Both the position numbers and the translations under genes were made by a program. DNA of 64,000 bases from Flavobacteriaceae bacterium CP2B (GTDB lineage: Bacteria > Bacteroidota > Bacteroidia > Flavobacteriales > Flavobacteriaceae): positions 54,511 to 118,510 of the forward strand of contig LXTR01000061.1 of the NCBI GenBank assembly GCA_001683825.1, in the 5' to 3' direction. Position 1 is the first letter of the stretch. Every line of letters begins with the position of its first letter. The notes beneath the pieces were generated by a model. The model ran no database searches and was not told where the DNA came from. It saw nothing but the letters and a program-made list of their open reading frames with translations. This document shows, piece by piece, positions 27,284 to 36,639 of this stretch.

Positions 27284-28432
27284 ATGTTATCATCCTTTAA
27301 GAAAAGAGTAATCCCCTTATTCCTACTTACGTGTTTATCCCAGTTCGCTGCCCAAGCCCAGGGTTGCGTGGCCATACGACACTTTTCTTCCTGTGTGGGG
27401 ACCAGCCTGGAAAACAACCTGTTGAATCCCGGAGACCTCCAAATGGGGGTCAATTACCGTTATTTCAAATCTTTCCGCCATTTCAGGGGCACCGAAGAAG
27501 AACCGGACCGGGTAGCCAACGGCACCGAGGTCGTCAATCATTCACATTCCTGGGACTTTGCCCTCACTTACGGTATTAGCGGCCGCCTGTATGCGAGCCT
27601 GACGATCCCTACTGTGATCAACACCCGTTCCTCCTTGTATGAACACGGCAGGGAAGAACGCAACACCACGTTCTCCCGTGGTTTGGGCGACGTACGCGTA
27701 GGGTTGGGGTATTGGGTCTTCGATCCGGGAACCCACCCCCGGGGAAACCTGGCTTTAGGGCTAGGCCTGAAACTCCCTACCGGAAACTATAATGCCTCAG
27801 ACATCTTTTACAATGTAGGCCCCGAAGGCGGCCCTGAGGTACGTCCTGTAGACCAGTCTATCCAACCGGGGGACGGCGGTTTCGGAATCTCGTTGGATTA
27901 CCAGTGGTACCAGCAACTGGCCCCTTCACTTTACTTGTATTCCGGGGGGTATTACCTGCTCAACCCCAGGGAGACCAATGGGATACGCACCTTCCGGGAA
28001 ACCCTTAGCCCCATCCTTGAAAATGAAGCCATCATGGCGGTACCCGACCAGTATTCCGTACGCCTGGGGGCCAGCCTAAGCATTTCTGAGCGGATCTCCG
28101 CCTCCCTTGGCGGACGGTATGACGCCGTACCCGTAAAGGATCTCATCGGAGGGGACGATGGCTTCCGTAGGCCTGGGAATGTATTGTCCCTGGAGCCGGG
28201 AATCAGTTATATGTACCAGAATATCTCCGTCAATCTCAACCTGCCCGTTGCCGTGAGGAGGGAGCGGCCACAAAGCGTCACCGACCGGGAAACAGAATTG
28301 CAAACAGGCCAGGCCCGCAACGGGGATGCCGCATTTGCCGATTATGTGATCAACCTGGCGGTGACATACCGCTTTTCAAACAACAAGGTCGCCCTGGATC
28401 CCGCTTTGCAGGACCCCTTTAACAACAATTAG
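27284..28432 (+). CDS. Outer-membrane beta-barrel protein of unknown function
   Basis: A 382-residue exported protein. The signal peptide ends near residue 25 (AAQAQ). The mature part starts with two nearby cysteines (GCVAIRHFSSC) and then shows repeated amphipathic strands such as GVNYRYFKSFRHF, GLGYWVF and LGLGLKLPTGNYN, ending with the barrel strand YVINLAVTYRFSNN. This is the pattern of Bacteroidota porin or transporter-like barrels. The cargo is unknown. It is followed 17 bases later by a DoxX-like gene and faces a two-component system. Confidence 0.75.
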   Translation: MLSSFKKRVIPLFLLTCLSQFAAQAQGCVAIRHFSSCVGTSLENNLLNPGDLQMGVNYRYFKSFRHFRGTEEEPDRVANGTEVVNHSHSWDFALTYGISGRLYASLTIPTVINTRSSLYEHGREERNTTFSRGLGDVRVGLGYWVFDPGTHPRGNLALGLGLKLPTGNYNASDIFYNVGPEGGPEVRPVDQSIQPGDGGFGISLDYQWYQQLAPSLYLYSGGYYLLNPRETNGIRTFRETLSPILENEAIMAVPDQYSVRLGASLSISERISASLGGRYDAVPVKDLIGGDDGFRRPGNVLSLEPGISYMYQNISVNLNLPVAVRRERPQSVTDRETELQTGQARNGDAAFADYVINLAVTYRFSNNKVALDPALQDPFNNN

Positions 28433-28449
28433 AAAAAAAACCTGACACT

Positions 28450-28905
28450 ATGAGCGCGAAAGTAACAACCCCCCGTTTATTGTCCATATCCATAGGGATT
28501 GTCTACCTGTGGTTTGGCATCCTGAAGTTTTTCCCCGGCCTGAGCCCCGCCGAGGGGCTAGCCTCGGAAACCATGCGGATACTGACCTTTAACCTATGGG
28601 ATACAGATTATTCCTTGATGTTCCTGGCGTTCTGGGAGACCCTGGCGGGGCTGCTCCTGCTGACCAACGCTTTCAGGGCCTTTGCCATCCCATTGGCGTT
28701 GGTGCATATCGCCTTCACCTTTACCCCATTGCTGTTCTTTCCGGATAAAGCTTTTGCCGGCAGCCCTTTCCTGCCTACCCTGTTGGGGCAATACATTGCC
28801 AAAAACATCATCATCGTAAGCGTCCTCCTGGTACTTTGGAAAGAGTGCCGCGAGGCCAGGAGAGTCTCCAAAAAGACCTTAATCAGTCAAATGGGCCAAT
28901 CATGA
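28450..28905 (+). CDS. DoxX-like integral membrane protein
   Basis: A 151-residue inner-membrane protein with four predicted helices. The first helix, ending GIVYLWFGILKFFPGLSPAE, and the later PLALVHIAFTF segment follow the DoxX/DoxD-like pattern. Such proteins take part in redox or membrane processes in other bacteria, but this one is unassigned. It probably forms an operon with the preceding beta-barrel gene. Its end overlaps the convergent gene by 23 bases. Confidence 0.75.
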   Translation: MSAKVTTPRLLSISIGIVYLWFGILKFFPGLSPAEGLASETMRILTFNLWDTDYSLMFLAFWETLAGLLLLTNAFRAFAIPLALVHIAFTFTPLLFFPDKAFAGSPFLPTLLGQYIAKNIIIVSVLLVLWKECREARRVSKKTLISQMGQS

Positions 28906-29473
28906 TATGGGCCCTGTGGGTCCCCGGATCCATCAACCAGGGCATGCCGGGAGCATGGGGTTTGTCGGGCAGGCCCGTAGACTCCGTGGTAGCAAAGGGG
29001 ATATACACCACATAGCGGAATTTTCCGTTCGCCAGCTGGCCCGTGCCCGGATCGTAGTCCGCTTCCGTGCCGTAATACACGTACATCATACTGGGCACCC
29101 CGGGCATTTTGAGATCTCCGGAAGCCACCTCCCGGGCACGGATCTCCTGCCTTTCCTTAAAATCCTTTCCCATGGCGTTCAATTGCCTGCCCCTTTCCAT
29201 AAAGGGTTCCAGGTCTTTGGCATAACAAGCCACGCTAATACCTTCTTTTGCAGGGTCATCGGCTATACAGACCATGTTGTTGCCTCCCTTGCGCAATACG
29301 GTCAGGTTTCCATCCCTGTCGTACCCATAGACCATGGCCCCGGGTTTATCGGCCTCGGGCAAAGGCAATACCGCCGTGGCGATCTGGATTTCCGAGGGCA
29401 GGATTTTCGGGGCGTCCTGGGCAAACGACTTCCCCAGGATAACAAAGAGGGTCAAAATGACTAATTTTTTCAT
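28883..29473 (-). CDS. Exported protein of unknown function
   Basis: A 196-residue protein with a signal peptide (KKLVILTLFVILGKSFA, cut before QDAPK). The mature protein contains a YGYDRDGNLTVLRKG segment, one IADDPAKEGISVACYAK segment and a C-terminal PHAPGMPWLMDPGTHRAHIMI stretch with several histidines. I do not recognise a named domain. It has its own promoter, whose -7 element is enclosed in an inverted repeat at 29479-29506, suggesting specific control. Confidence 0.65.
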   Translation of the reverse strand: MKKLVILTLFVILGKSFAQDAPKILPSEIQIATAVLPLPEADKPGAMVYGYDRDGNLTVLRKGGNNMVCIADDPAKEGISVACYAKDLEPFMERGRQLNAMGKDFKERQEIRAREVASGDLKMPGVPSMMYVYYGTEADYDPGTGQLANGKFRYVVYIPFATTESTGLPDKPHAPGMPWLMDPGTHRAHIMIGPFD

Positions 29474-29478
29474 CGGAT

Positions 29479-29506
29479 CAGGTTTTCACTAAAGATAGAA
29501 AACCTG
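29479..29506 (-). promoter_or_regulatory. Promoter element enclosed by a 9-bp inverted repeat
   Basis: CAGGTTTTC (29479-29487) and GAAAACCTG (29498-29506) flank exactly a TATCTTTA -7-type element on the minus strand (29497-29490). It sits directly upstream of the exported-protein start at 29473. A symmetric repeat around the -7 box is what a repressor operator would look like. Confidence 0.5.
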
Positions 29507-29584
29507 CCCCAATTCTTCAACCCCGTGTCAGGAAACAACCGAAAGGAACAAGCTTGCAGGAAACAAGGGAGCAGTTGGGTTTTC

Positions 29585-32215
29585 CTATTCCAGGCTGGCA
29601 AGGCTTTTCTCCAGCGTTTCAATCTTGGCCTCGGCATCGGCCGCCTTTTTCTGCTCCAGGGCGACCACATTTTCCGGGGCATTCTTCACAAAGCGCTCAT
29701 TGGCCAGTTTTTTCTGTACGGATTTCAGAAAGCCCCTGGTATACTCCAGTTCTTCCCTGATCTTCCTGATTTCGCCTTCAATATCCACCGCCCCGCTAAT
29801 GGGGACGAAGTATTCATTGCTTTTTACCCGGAAGGAGAGGGCGCCATCGACCGCTGAACTGGTAGCCTCCACATGGGATACGTTAGCGAGTTTCATAACC
29901 ACAACATCCCATTGGTCTGAAACCCCCGCTACATTGAGCACCTTTAGTTCCAGCGCATCTTTCATGGGGATATTCTTCTCCTTGCGGATGGTACGGATAC
30001 CGGCGATGACTTCCGAAGCCTGTTCGAACCCGATTACCAGCGAGGCATCTGCCGCTTTGGTTTCGGGCCATTTTGCTACCATCAGGGCCTGATCCGGACT
30101 TCTTTTGGCCATATGCTGCCAGATCTCTTCGGTCAGGAAGGGCATAAAAGGGTGCAGGAGTTTCAGGTTGTCCTCGAACAAGCTGACGACCTCTGCCAGT
30201 GTTTTGGCATCTATGGGTTGCTGGTAAGGAGGTTTTACAATTTCGAGCAGCCAGGAACAAAAATCGTCCCACACCAATTTGTAGGTAGCCATTAGGGCGT
30301 CAGAAATACGGTACTTGGAAAAATGGTCCTCAATTTCAGTCAGTGACTTCTGAAAGGCGGCCCTGTACCAGGCAATGCCCAGTTTTGCAGCTTCGGGTTG
30401 TTCGGTTTCGGCGACCTCCCAGCCTTTGACCAGGCGGAAGGCGTTCCATATCTTATTGGCGAAGTTTTTTCCCTGCTGGCAAAGGGCCTCGTCAAAAAGC
30501 AGGTCGTTCCCTGCCGCTGAACTCAGCAGCAAGCCCACCCGAACCCCGTCAGCACCATAATGGTCTATGAGTTCGAGCGCATCCGGGGAATTACCCAAAG
30601 ACTTGGACATTTTCCTGCGCTGTTTGTCCCGCACCAGTCCCGTGAAATAGACATTCTTAAAGGGGCGTTCCTTCCTGTATTCATATCCCGCCATGATCAT
30701 TCGGGCGACCCAGAAGAAAATTATATCGGGAGCCGTCACCAGGTCGCTGGTAGGATAGTAATATTGCACTTCCTTATTGTTGGGTTCCAGGATGCCCCCA
30801 AAGACACTTATGGGCCACAACCAGGAAGAAAACCAGGTATCCAGCACATCTTCATCCTGCCTGAGGCTTTCGGGCTTCAGGGTCTTGTCACCAGATTTCT
30901 CCCGCGCCTTCACCAGTGCTTCTTCCCTGCTTTCGGCCACCACAAAATCATCCGGGCCCTGCCCGTAGTAGTAGGCCGGGATTTGCTGCCCCCACCACAA
31001 TTGCCTTGAGATATTCCAATCGCGGATATGCTCCATCCAGTGCCGGTAGGTATTGACAAATTTTTGGGGATAGATTTGTACCTCGCCCGATGTAAGTACC
31101 GCATCCAGCGCCGGACCTGCCAACGGCCCCATTTTCAGGAACCATTGTTCGGAGAGCCTGGGTTCTATGACGGCCTTGGTCCTTTCGGAAGTGCCCACCT
31201 TGGTGAGGTAGTTTTCCGTTTTGAGCAGGTAGCCTTTTTCCTCCAGTTCCCCTGATATGGCCTTTCTCACCACAAAACGGTCCTGTCCTTCGTAATGCAG
31301 GCCATAGGCATTCAGGGTGGCGTCGGCATTAAAGATATCCACCGTTTCCAGCTGGTGCTTTTCTCCCAGCTGCTTGTCGTTTACATCATGGGCCGGCGTT
31401 ACCTTCAGGCAGCCGGTACCAAATTCCATATCCACATAGGTGTCTTCTATGATGGGAATGACACGGTTGCAAATGGGCACGATGGCCTTTTTGCCCCGGA
31501 GGTGGCGGTAGCGTTCGTCGCCGGGGTTGATACAAATCGCGGTATCGCCCAGGATGGTCTCGGGCCGGGTTGTGGCAATGGTCACTTGTTCATCGCTTCC
31601 TTCGATGGAGTAGGCGATATAATAGAGTTTGCCCTGTATTTCTTCATAAATGACCTCCTCGTCGGAAAGGGTGGTCATGGCTTCGGGGTCCCAGTTTACC
31701 ATGCGGTATCCCCGGTAAATCAGGCCTTTTTCATAGAGGTCGACAAAAACCTTGATCACCGAGGCCGACATGTCCTCGTCCATGGTGAATTTGGTTCGGT
31801 CCCAGTCGCATGAACATCCCAGTTTTTTAAGTTGTTCCAGGATCACACCCCCGTATTGGCGGGTCCAGTCCCAGGCGTGCTCCAGGAAGGCTTGGCGGCC
31901 AATCTGGGATTTTGTGATGCCCTGTTCGCGCAATTTGGCCACTACCTTGGCTTCGGTAGCGATAGAAGCGTGGTCTGTGCCGGGCACCCAGCAGGCATTC
32001 TTCCCCAACAGGCGCGCCCTTCGGATCAATACGTCCTGCAGGGTATTGTTCAGCATATGCCCCATATGCAGCACCCCCGTAACGTTGGGGGGCGGAATCA
32101 CGATGGTGTAGGGTTCCCGATCATCGGGTTCAGAGTGAAAGAAATTATGGTGTTGCCAATAGGCATACCAGCGGTTTTCTACCTCTTTGGGCTCGTATTT
32201 GGATGGAATCTCCAT
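29585..32215 (-). CDS. valS: Valyl-tRNA synthetase
   Basis: A full-length 876-residue class I synthetase. The ATP-binding HIGH motif appears as HMGH at 50-53 in [15 protein letters not shown], and the second motif as [10 protein letters not shown] long editing domain follows the first half of the Rossmann fold, and the C-terminal about 65 residues form the ValS coiled coil ([15 protein letters not shown] through [16 protein letters not shown]). The ATG at 32215 gives the canonical start. The leader of about 100 nucleotides contains two hairpins. Confidence 0.97.
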   Translation of the reverse strand: MEIPSKYEPKEVENRWYAYWQHHNFFHSEPDDREPYTIVIPPPNVTGVLHMGHMLNNTLQDVLIRRARLLGKNACWVPGTDHASIATEAKVVAKLREQGITKSQIGRQAFLEHAWDWTRQYGGVILEQLKKLGCSCDWDRTKFTMDEDMSASVIKVFVDLYEKGLIYRGYRMVNWDPEAMTTLSDEEVIYEEIQGKLYYIAYSIEGSDEQVTIATTRPETILGDTAICINPGDERYRHLRGKKAIVPICNRVIPIIEDTYVDMEFGTGCLKVTPAHDVNDKQLGEKHQLETVDIFNADATLNAYGLHYEGQDRFVVRKAISGELEEKGYLLKTENYLTKVGTSERTKAVIEPRLSEQWFLKMGPLAGPALDAVLTSGEVQIYPQKFVNTYRHWMEHIRDWNISRQLWWGQQIPAYYYGQGPDDFVVAESREEALVKAREKSGDKTLKPESLRQDEDVLDTWFSSWLWPISVFGGILEPNNKEVQYYYPTSDLVTAPDIIFFWVARMIMAGYEYRKERPFKNVYFTGLVRDKQRRKMSKSLGNSPDALELIDHYGADGVRVGLLLSSAAGNDLLFDEALCQQGKNFANKIWNAFRLVKGWEVAETEQPEAAKLGIAWYRAAFQKSLTEIEDHFSKYRISDALMATYKLVWDDFCSWLLEIVKPPYQQPIDAKTLAEVVSLFEDNLKLLHPFMPFLTEEIWQHMAKRSPDQALMVAKWPETKAADASLVIGFEQASEVIAGIRTIRKEKNIPMKDALELKVLNVAGVSDQWDVVVMKLANVSHVEATSSAVDGALSFRVKSNEYFVPISGAVDIEGEIRKIREELEYTRGFLKSVQKKLANERFVKNAPENVVALEQKKAADAEAKIETLEKSLASLE

Positions 32216-32269
32216 AGTTTTCGGTATAGTTTTTGCTTACCCTTACAGGATCCCCTTGCAGGACCCCTG

Positions 32270-32311
32270 CTTTCAGGCATCTGAAAGTAGTTACATGGGA
32301 ATTTACCCATG
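32270..32311 (-). promoter_or_regulatory. Two hairpins in the valS leader
   Basis: CTTTCAG/CTGAAAG (32270-32276 and 32281-32287, four-base loop) and CATGGG/CCCATG (32294-32299 and 32306-32311, six-base loop) are perfect inverted repeats within the inferred 5' untranslated leader of valS. Confidence 0.45.
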
Positions 32312-32325
32312 GGTTAAATACGAAA

Positions 32326-32356
32326 CAAAAATAAGTAACGTTAGTAGATAACAAAA
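32326..32356 (-). promoter_or_regulatory. Predicted promoter of valS
   Basis: On the minus strand, TATTTTTG (32333-32326) matches TAnnTTTG, with TTTTG at 32356-32352 about 18 bases upstream as the -33 element. This implies an unusually long leader of about 100 nucleotides. Confidence 0.55.
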
Positions 32357-32359
32357 GAA

Positions 32360-32392
32360 TTTTGGATGTTCATAGCAAAACCGCTACATTTG
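32360..32392 (+). promoter_or_regulatory. Predicted promoter of the DUF1573 gene
   Basis: TTTTGG at about 32360-32365 and TACATTTG at 32385-32392 (exact TAnnTTTG) are spaced about 19-20 bases apart, and the ATG follows 22 bases later. Confidence 0.6.
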
Positions 32393-32413
32393 AGATTCAC
32401 CCAAAATCAATTT

Positions 32414-32803
32414 ATGATGAAAAAAGCAGTACTATTACTATTTGTAGGCCTACTTGCATTTGCCGTTCACGCACAGGATAAAACGGCTAAAATCGAATTT
32501 AAAACAGAGACTGTGGATTATGGTGAAATCACCAAGGGAAGTGATGGTGTTCGGGTGTTTGAATTTAAAAATACAGGAGATGCGCCCCTGATTATCAGCA
32601 AGGTAAGCTCCAGTTGTGGATGCACCATCCCCAAAAAGCCCGAGGAACCCATCATGCCCGGCAAAAATGGTGAAATCCAGGTGAAATACGATACCAACAG
32701 GGTGGGGCCTATCCGTAAGGCCATCACGGTAATTTCCAACGCAGATACCCCTACCAAGGTTTTAAAGATCAAGGGTGAAGTAAAAGCTGTGGACGGTAAA
32801 TAA
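32414..32803 (+). CDS. DUF1573 exported protein
   Basis: A 129-residue protein with signal peptide (KKAVLLLFVGLLAFAVHAQ). The mature part is a single immunoglobulin-like DUF1573 domain with the signature HxF-type strand VDYGEITKGSDGVRVFEFKNTGDAPL and the SSCGCT...P motif, followed by PGKNGEIQVKYDT. The function of the family is unknown. Two adjacent ATG codons (32414 and 32417) can serve as start. It is a single-gene unit with its own promoter and terminator. Confidence 0.92.
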   Translation: MMKKAVLLLFVGLLAFAVHAQDKTAKIEFKTETVDYGEITKGSDGVRVFEFKNTGDAPLIISKVSSSCGCTIPKKPEEPIMPGKNGEIQVKYDTNRVGPIRKAITVISNADTPTKVLKIKGEVKAVDGK

Positions 32804-32830
32804 ATACGACGCAGCATCGCGTAGTAAGAG

Positions 32831-32859
32831 ACCCCGGCCAATCAAGGCCGGGGTTTTTG
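32831..32859 (+). terminator. Terminator of the DUF1573 gene
   Basis: ACCCCGGCC (32831-32839) pairs with GGCCGGGGT (32846-32854) and is followed by TTTTTG and more T. It lies between the DUF1573 stop and the stop of the convergent protease gene. Confidence 0.85.
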
Positions 32860-32861
32860 TT

Positions 32862-34196
32862 TTATTCAAAGACACTTTTCAGGACGAAGGAGAACAGCAG
32901 GTCGTTGTTATACCGTTCAATCAGCACCCGTACCCGTTTCCCCTCTTTTTCATTGAGCATTTTCAACACTTCCTGCAGTTTGTACCGGTGAATTCGTTTA
33001 CCATTCACGGCCAGGATGACATCTCCTTCCTGCAGTCCGGCTTCTGCCGCGGGGCTGCCGGCCCGGATTGCCGAAACGATGATTTCCGGCACCAGGCTCA
33101 ACCGGGTGCGGTTTTCCATCAAAATCTGTACATCCCCAAAGGTACGCTCATCGCTTCGGACCACCCCCCTGGAGTCAGCAATACGCTCGGCAATATAGCG
33201 GACTCCATTGTGCTGTAGCTCTATCCCGCTCATATTGTAGTGGAACGGGTCCCTGTAATTGCCGTTTTTACGCAGGGTAATGGAATTCCCGGGGTAATTA
33301 AAAACGATATTGAACCTCCGCAGGATTTCTCCTCCGACACTCCCGTTCCTGTTTCCCAGCACCTTGAGGGCACTGTAGGAGGCCATATCCGGGAAGGCCG
33401 CTTTGGCCTCCCTGAATGCAAATTCGCCTATCCTGATATCGCTTACCTTGGTCCGCTTGCCAAAAATATCGCCGCTGAGCCCCTTGCCCAGGTAATCTTC
33501 ATAGTGCTTCTCGGGTACTTCAAGCCCTTTTTCGGGATCGGGAAACAACCATACCGCATCGCTGCTGCCTGTATCTACCAAAAGCCTGATGGGCACCTGA
33601 GACTCGCCTTCCACGGTTACCGTCCCGTCTATGAACGGTTTGTTTTCGACAATGGCCAGCGGGAATGTCTGGCTGCGTTTTCTCCCGGGGTTATTATAAA
33701 AACGAGGGTCGTGGAATTCAATCACCTGGCTTTTGTAGTTGACCTCCACCACAAAATCGCGGAACAGGTCGTACCCTATGATCCCGTGTATGGGGATCCC
33801 CAGGGCGGGCGAAAAATTCATCTTTCGGTCGAGCACCACATACAACTGCTGCTGGCTGTTCACAATTTTCTTAAGGCGGAACTGGTTGCCCGAGGAACTC
33901 AGGGCCTTGATGGGTTCCCCTTCACCCAATCCCCTGATGGTGATCTCCGATACATTGTTCAGGGCAATGGAATCCTGGTCTGAAAGGTTGAATAAAATGG
34001 GCTTGCTAACCCCGGAATCCAGTAAAAAAGACAATTTCGCCCCATTGACCTCGATGGGGATGACGATAAGGTTGTTGATCAGCTGGAATTTCAGGCGCTG
34101 GGAACGTTCCCCTTCCGGTAACGCAAACCCCTGCCCTACTCCCAGCAGTGGAAGGCACAGGAACAAGAGGGCTATATATTTTACCAAGGAGCGCAA
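32862..34196 (-). CDS. Exported aspartyl protease (two retropepsin-like lobes) with PDZ domain
   Basis: About 444 residues from a TTG start at 34196 (a second TTG lies at 34187). Upstream in-frame codons run to 34400 but would overlap the divergent aminotransferase gene and precede the likely promoter, and no ATG precedes the hydrophobic signal (KYIALLFLCLPLLGVGQ). Two aspartyl motifs are present in one chain: LLDSGVS (Asp60) and LLVDTGSSD (Asp208). This makes an intramolecular pair of retropepsin-like lobes. A PDZ domain closes the protein (AGSPAAEAGLQEGDVILAVNG). It is likely a periplasmic protease; substrates are unknown. Confidence 0.8.
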   Translation of the reverse strand: MRSLVKYIALLFLCLPLLGVGQGFALPEGERSQRLKFQLINNLIVIPIEVNGAKLSFLLDSGVSKPILFNLSDQDSIALNNVSEITIRGLGEGEPIKALSSSGNQFRLKKIVNSQQQLYVVLDRKMNFSPALGIPIHGIIGYDLFRDFVVEVNYKSQVIEFHDPRFYNNPGRKRSQTFPLAIVENKPFIDGTVTVEGESQVPIRLLVDTGSSDAVWLFPDPEKGLEVPEKHYEDYLGKGLSGDIFGKRTKVSDIRIGEFAFREAKAAFPDMASYSALKVLGNRNGSVGGEILRRFNIVFNYPGNSITLRKNGNYRDPFHYNMSGIELQHNGVRYIAERIADSRGVVRSDERTFGDVQILMENRTRLSLVPEIIVSAIRAGSPAAEAGLQEGDVILAVNGKRIHRYKLQEVLKMLNEKEGKRVRVLIERYNNDLLFSFVLKSVFE

Positions 34197-34347
34197 TAAA
34201 CTAAATACTAGTGTCTTATATCTTAAATTTACGCAATTAAGTGCCTTTGTCGTTAGTAATTTAACATAAAATTGAAATGGGATATAAACCTGATTTCTAT
34301 TGTTTTCTCCGTTTTGATTTCCCATTTTTGCTGAAAATCTTCTACGT

Positions 34348-35538
34348 ATGCCATCCATATCCCGGAAGGGGCAAATGATGCCGGAATCCCCGATTCGCAA
34401 ATTGGTCCCCTATGCCGAAGCCGCCAAGAAAAAGGGGGTGGATGTAATCCACCTCAACATTGGCCAACCCGATATCGAGACCCCCAGGGTGGCCCTTGAT
34501 GCGGTGAAAAACAATACCCTGAAAGTACTGGAGTACAGCCGTACGGAAGGATCTGATACCTACCGGGAAAAACTTACCGCCTATTATAAAACCAGGGGTG
34601 TTTTGCTGGATGCCGGGGAGATCGTGGTAACCACCGGGGGCTCGGAGGCCTTGTCATTCGCCCTGGGCAGCATCGCGGATGCCGGGGATGAAATCATCAT
34701 CCCCGAGCCTTTCTATGCCAATTACAACGGCTTTGCAACGGCTAACGGGGTGCGCGTGGTAGCAGTGGCCTCGGACATTGCGACCAATTTTGCCCTGCCT
34801 CCCATCGCTTCCTTTGAAAGCCGCATTTCCCCCAGGACGAAAGCCATATTGATCTGCAACCCGGGGAACCCGACAGGATACCTGTACAGCCGGGAAGAAA
34901 TACAACAACTGGCCGACCTGGTGAAGAAGCACGACCTCTTCCTGATCGCCGATGAAGTATACCGGGAATTCACCTATGATGGCAGGGAGCATTTTAGCAT
35001 CCTTCAGCTCAAGGGGATGGAGCAGCATGCTATCATGGTAGATTCCGTATCCAAACGCTACAGCATGTGCGGGGCGCGCATTGGGTGCCTGGTCTCCAAA
35101 AACCCCGAAATCATCCGTACGGTCATCAAGTTTGCCCAGGCGAGGCTTTCGCCTCCCACCTATGCCCTTATCGCCAGCGAGGCGGCCCTTGAAACCCCCC
35201 AGAGTTATTTTAAGGCGGTTATTGAGGAATACGTGGAGCGAAGGAACATCCTCATGGAGGCTTTGGGCCGGATTGAAGGTGTCCAGGTGGCCAAACCCCA
35301 GGGTGCCTTCTACTGTATGGCCGCCCTGCCGGTTAAGGACGCCGATGCCTTTGCCCGATGGCTGCTGGAGGATTTCTCCTTTGAGGGGTCGACGGTGATG
35401 GTGGCCCCGGCCGCAGGGTTCTATGCCACGCCAGGACTCGGTAAAAACGAAGTCCGCATCGCCTATGTGCTGGAGAAGGAACGCCTCAGGAAAGCGGTCC
35501 GACTCCTGGATATAGCACTTAAAACCTACAAGGACTAG
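34348..35538 (+). CDS. PLP-dependent class I/II aminotransferase (aspartate aminotransferase-like)
   Basis: A 396-residue fold-type I aminotransferase. Landmarks: the N-terminal VIHLNIGQPDI, YSRTEGSDTYREKL, ICNPGNPTGY with the substrate-binding Asn, ADEVYREFTYD, and the PLP lysine Lys236 in DSVSKRYSMCGARIG. C-terminal NEVRIAY carries the carboxylate-binding Arg. The amino acid substrate is probably aspartate or a broad set, not settled by sequence. The stop overlaps the GTG start of murB by one base. Confidence 0.9.
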   Translation: MPSISRKGQMMPESPIRKLVPYAEAAKKKGVDVIHLNIGQPDIETPRVALDAVKNNTLKVLEYSRTEGSDTYREKLTAYYKTRGVLLDAGEIVVTTGGSEALSFALGSIADAGDEIIIPEPFYANYNGFATANGVRVVAVASDIATNFALPPIASFESRISPRTKAILICNPGNPTGYLYSREEIQQLADLVKKHDLFLIADEVYREFTYDGREHFSILQLKGMEQHAIMVDSVSKRYSMCGARIGCLVSKNPEIIRTVIKFAQARLSPPTYALIASEAALETPQSYFKAVIEEYVERRNILMEALGRIEGVQVAKPQGAFYCMAALPVKDADAFARWLLEDFSFEGSTVMVAPAAGFYATPGLGKNEVRIAYVLEKERLRKAVRLLDIALKTYKD

Positions 35539-36563
35539 TGGTCATCCGCGAGAACATCTCCCTAAAGGGGTACAACACCTTTGGCATAGAGGCCAGGGCC
35601 CGGTATTTCATAGAAATCACCAGTGTGGATATGTTACGCCAGGCCCTCCAACTCGTCGGTTATCCCCCGATTTTCGTCCTGAGTGGCGGCAGCAACATCC
35701 TGCTCACGGACAACCTGGATGCCTTGGTACTGCACCTGAACATCAAGGGCATCAGTGTGCTCTGGGAAGATGCCGGGCAGGTGGTAATCCGCGCCATGGC
35801 CGGGGAGAATTGGCACGGGCTTGTGCAATGGGCCCTGGACAAAGGCTATGGTGGCCTGGAAAACCTCAGCCTTATCCCCGGAAATACGGGAACCGCGCCC
35901 ATCCAGAATATCGGCGCTTACGGGGTAGAACTCAAAGATGTCTTTGAAAGCTGCCTGGCCATGGATGTGGCGGATGGTAAATTGGTGGCCTTTACCAAAG
36001 AGGATTGTGCCTTTGGGTACCGGGATTCCTTTTTCAAAAATGAAGGCAAGGGGCGCTTTATCATCACCTCGGTCAATTTAAAACTCACCAAGGGAAAACA
36101 CCAGCTCCATACCGATTATGGGGCCATACAGGCGGCGATCGAAGCCATGGGATGCCAGGCACCGGGAGTCCGGGAAGTATCGGAGGCCGTCATCGCCATC
36201 CGGAAGAGTAAGCTTCCGGATCCCAAAGAACTGGGAAATAGCGGAAGTTTTTTTAAAAATCCCGTCATCAGCAGGGAGGCTTATGAACAGTTAAAGTCCC
36301 GATTCCCGGAGGCCCCTGTATATCAGGTTTCAGAAGAACAGTACAAGGTCCCTGCAGGCTGGCTGATAGAGCAATGCGGATTTAAGGGCAAACGGTTTGG
36401 AGCGGCAGGTATCCATAAGGACCAGGCGCTGGTGCTGGTGAATTACGGGCAGGCAAGTGGCCGGGAGATCCTCGATCTGGCAAGGGCCATACAGCGCAAA
36501 GTGGCGTCTACCTTTCATATTGAAATAGAACCGGAGGTGAACATCATCGGGAGCGATTTCTGA
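35538..36563 (+). CDS. murB: UDP-N-acetylenolpyruvoylglucosamine reductase
   Basis: A 341-residue FAD enzyme of peptidoglycan precursor synthesis that reduces enolpyruvyl-UDP-GlcNAc to UDP-MurNAc. FAD-binding motifs LSGGSNILLTD and GNTGTAPIQNIGAYGVEL are followed by the FGYRDSFFK loop and the GNSGSFFKNP segment carrying the catalytic serine. It is the long type I form. The start is GTG at 35538, overlapping the aminotransferase stop (TAGTG), so translation is probably coupled. Confidence 0.95.
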   Translation: MVIRENISLKGYNTFGIEARARYFIEITSVDMLRQALQLVGYPPIFVLSGGSNILLTDNLDALVLHLNIKGISVLWEDAGQVVIRAMAGENWHGLVQWALDKGYGGLENLSLIPGNTGTAPIQNIGAYGVELKDVFESCLAMDVADGKLVAFTKEDCAFGYRDSFFKNEGKGRFIITSVNLKLTKGKHQLHTDYGAIQAAIEAMGCQAPGVREVSEAVIAIRKSKLPDPKELGNSGSFFKNPVISREAYEQLKSRFPEAPVYQVSEEQYKVPAGWLIEQCGFKGKRFGAAGIHKDQALVLVNYGQASGREILDLARAIQRKVASTFHIEIEPEVNIIGSDF

Positions 36564-36608
36564 TTTCGCTTTTTTGCCGGGCTTTCCCGGGTCCCTTTAG
36601 AAAAAGAA

Positions 36609-36639
36609 ATAACCCCCATGAAAACTTCACAGGGGTTAT
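36609..36639. other. Hairpin in the gap before the ECF sigma factor gene
   Basis: ATAACCCC (36609-36616) pairs with GGGGTTAT (36632-36639) around a 15-base loop. On the plus strand it follows the murB stop but has no T run, being followed by CCAAACC repeats. On the minus strand it is followed by TTTCTTTTT, a terminator-like tail, although no minus-strand gene is nearby. Confidence 0.45.
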
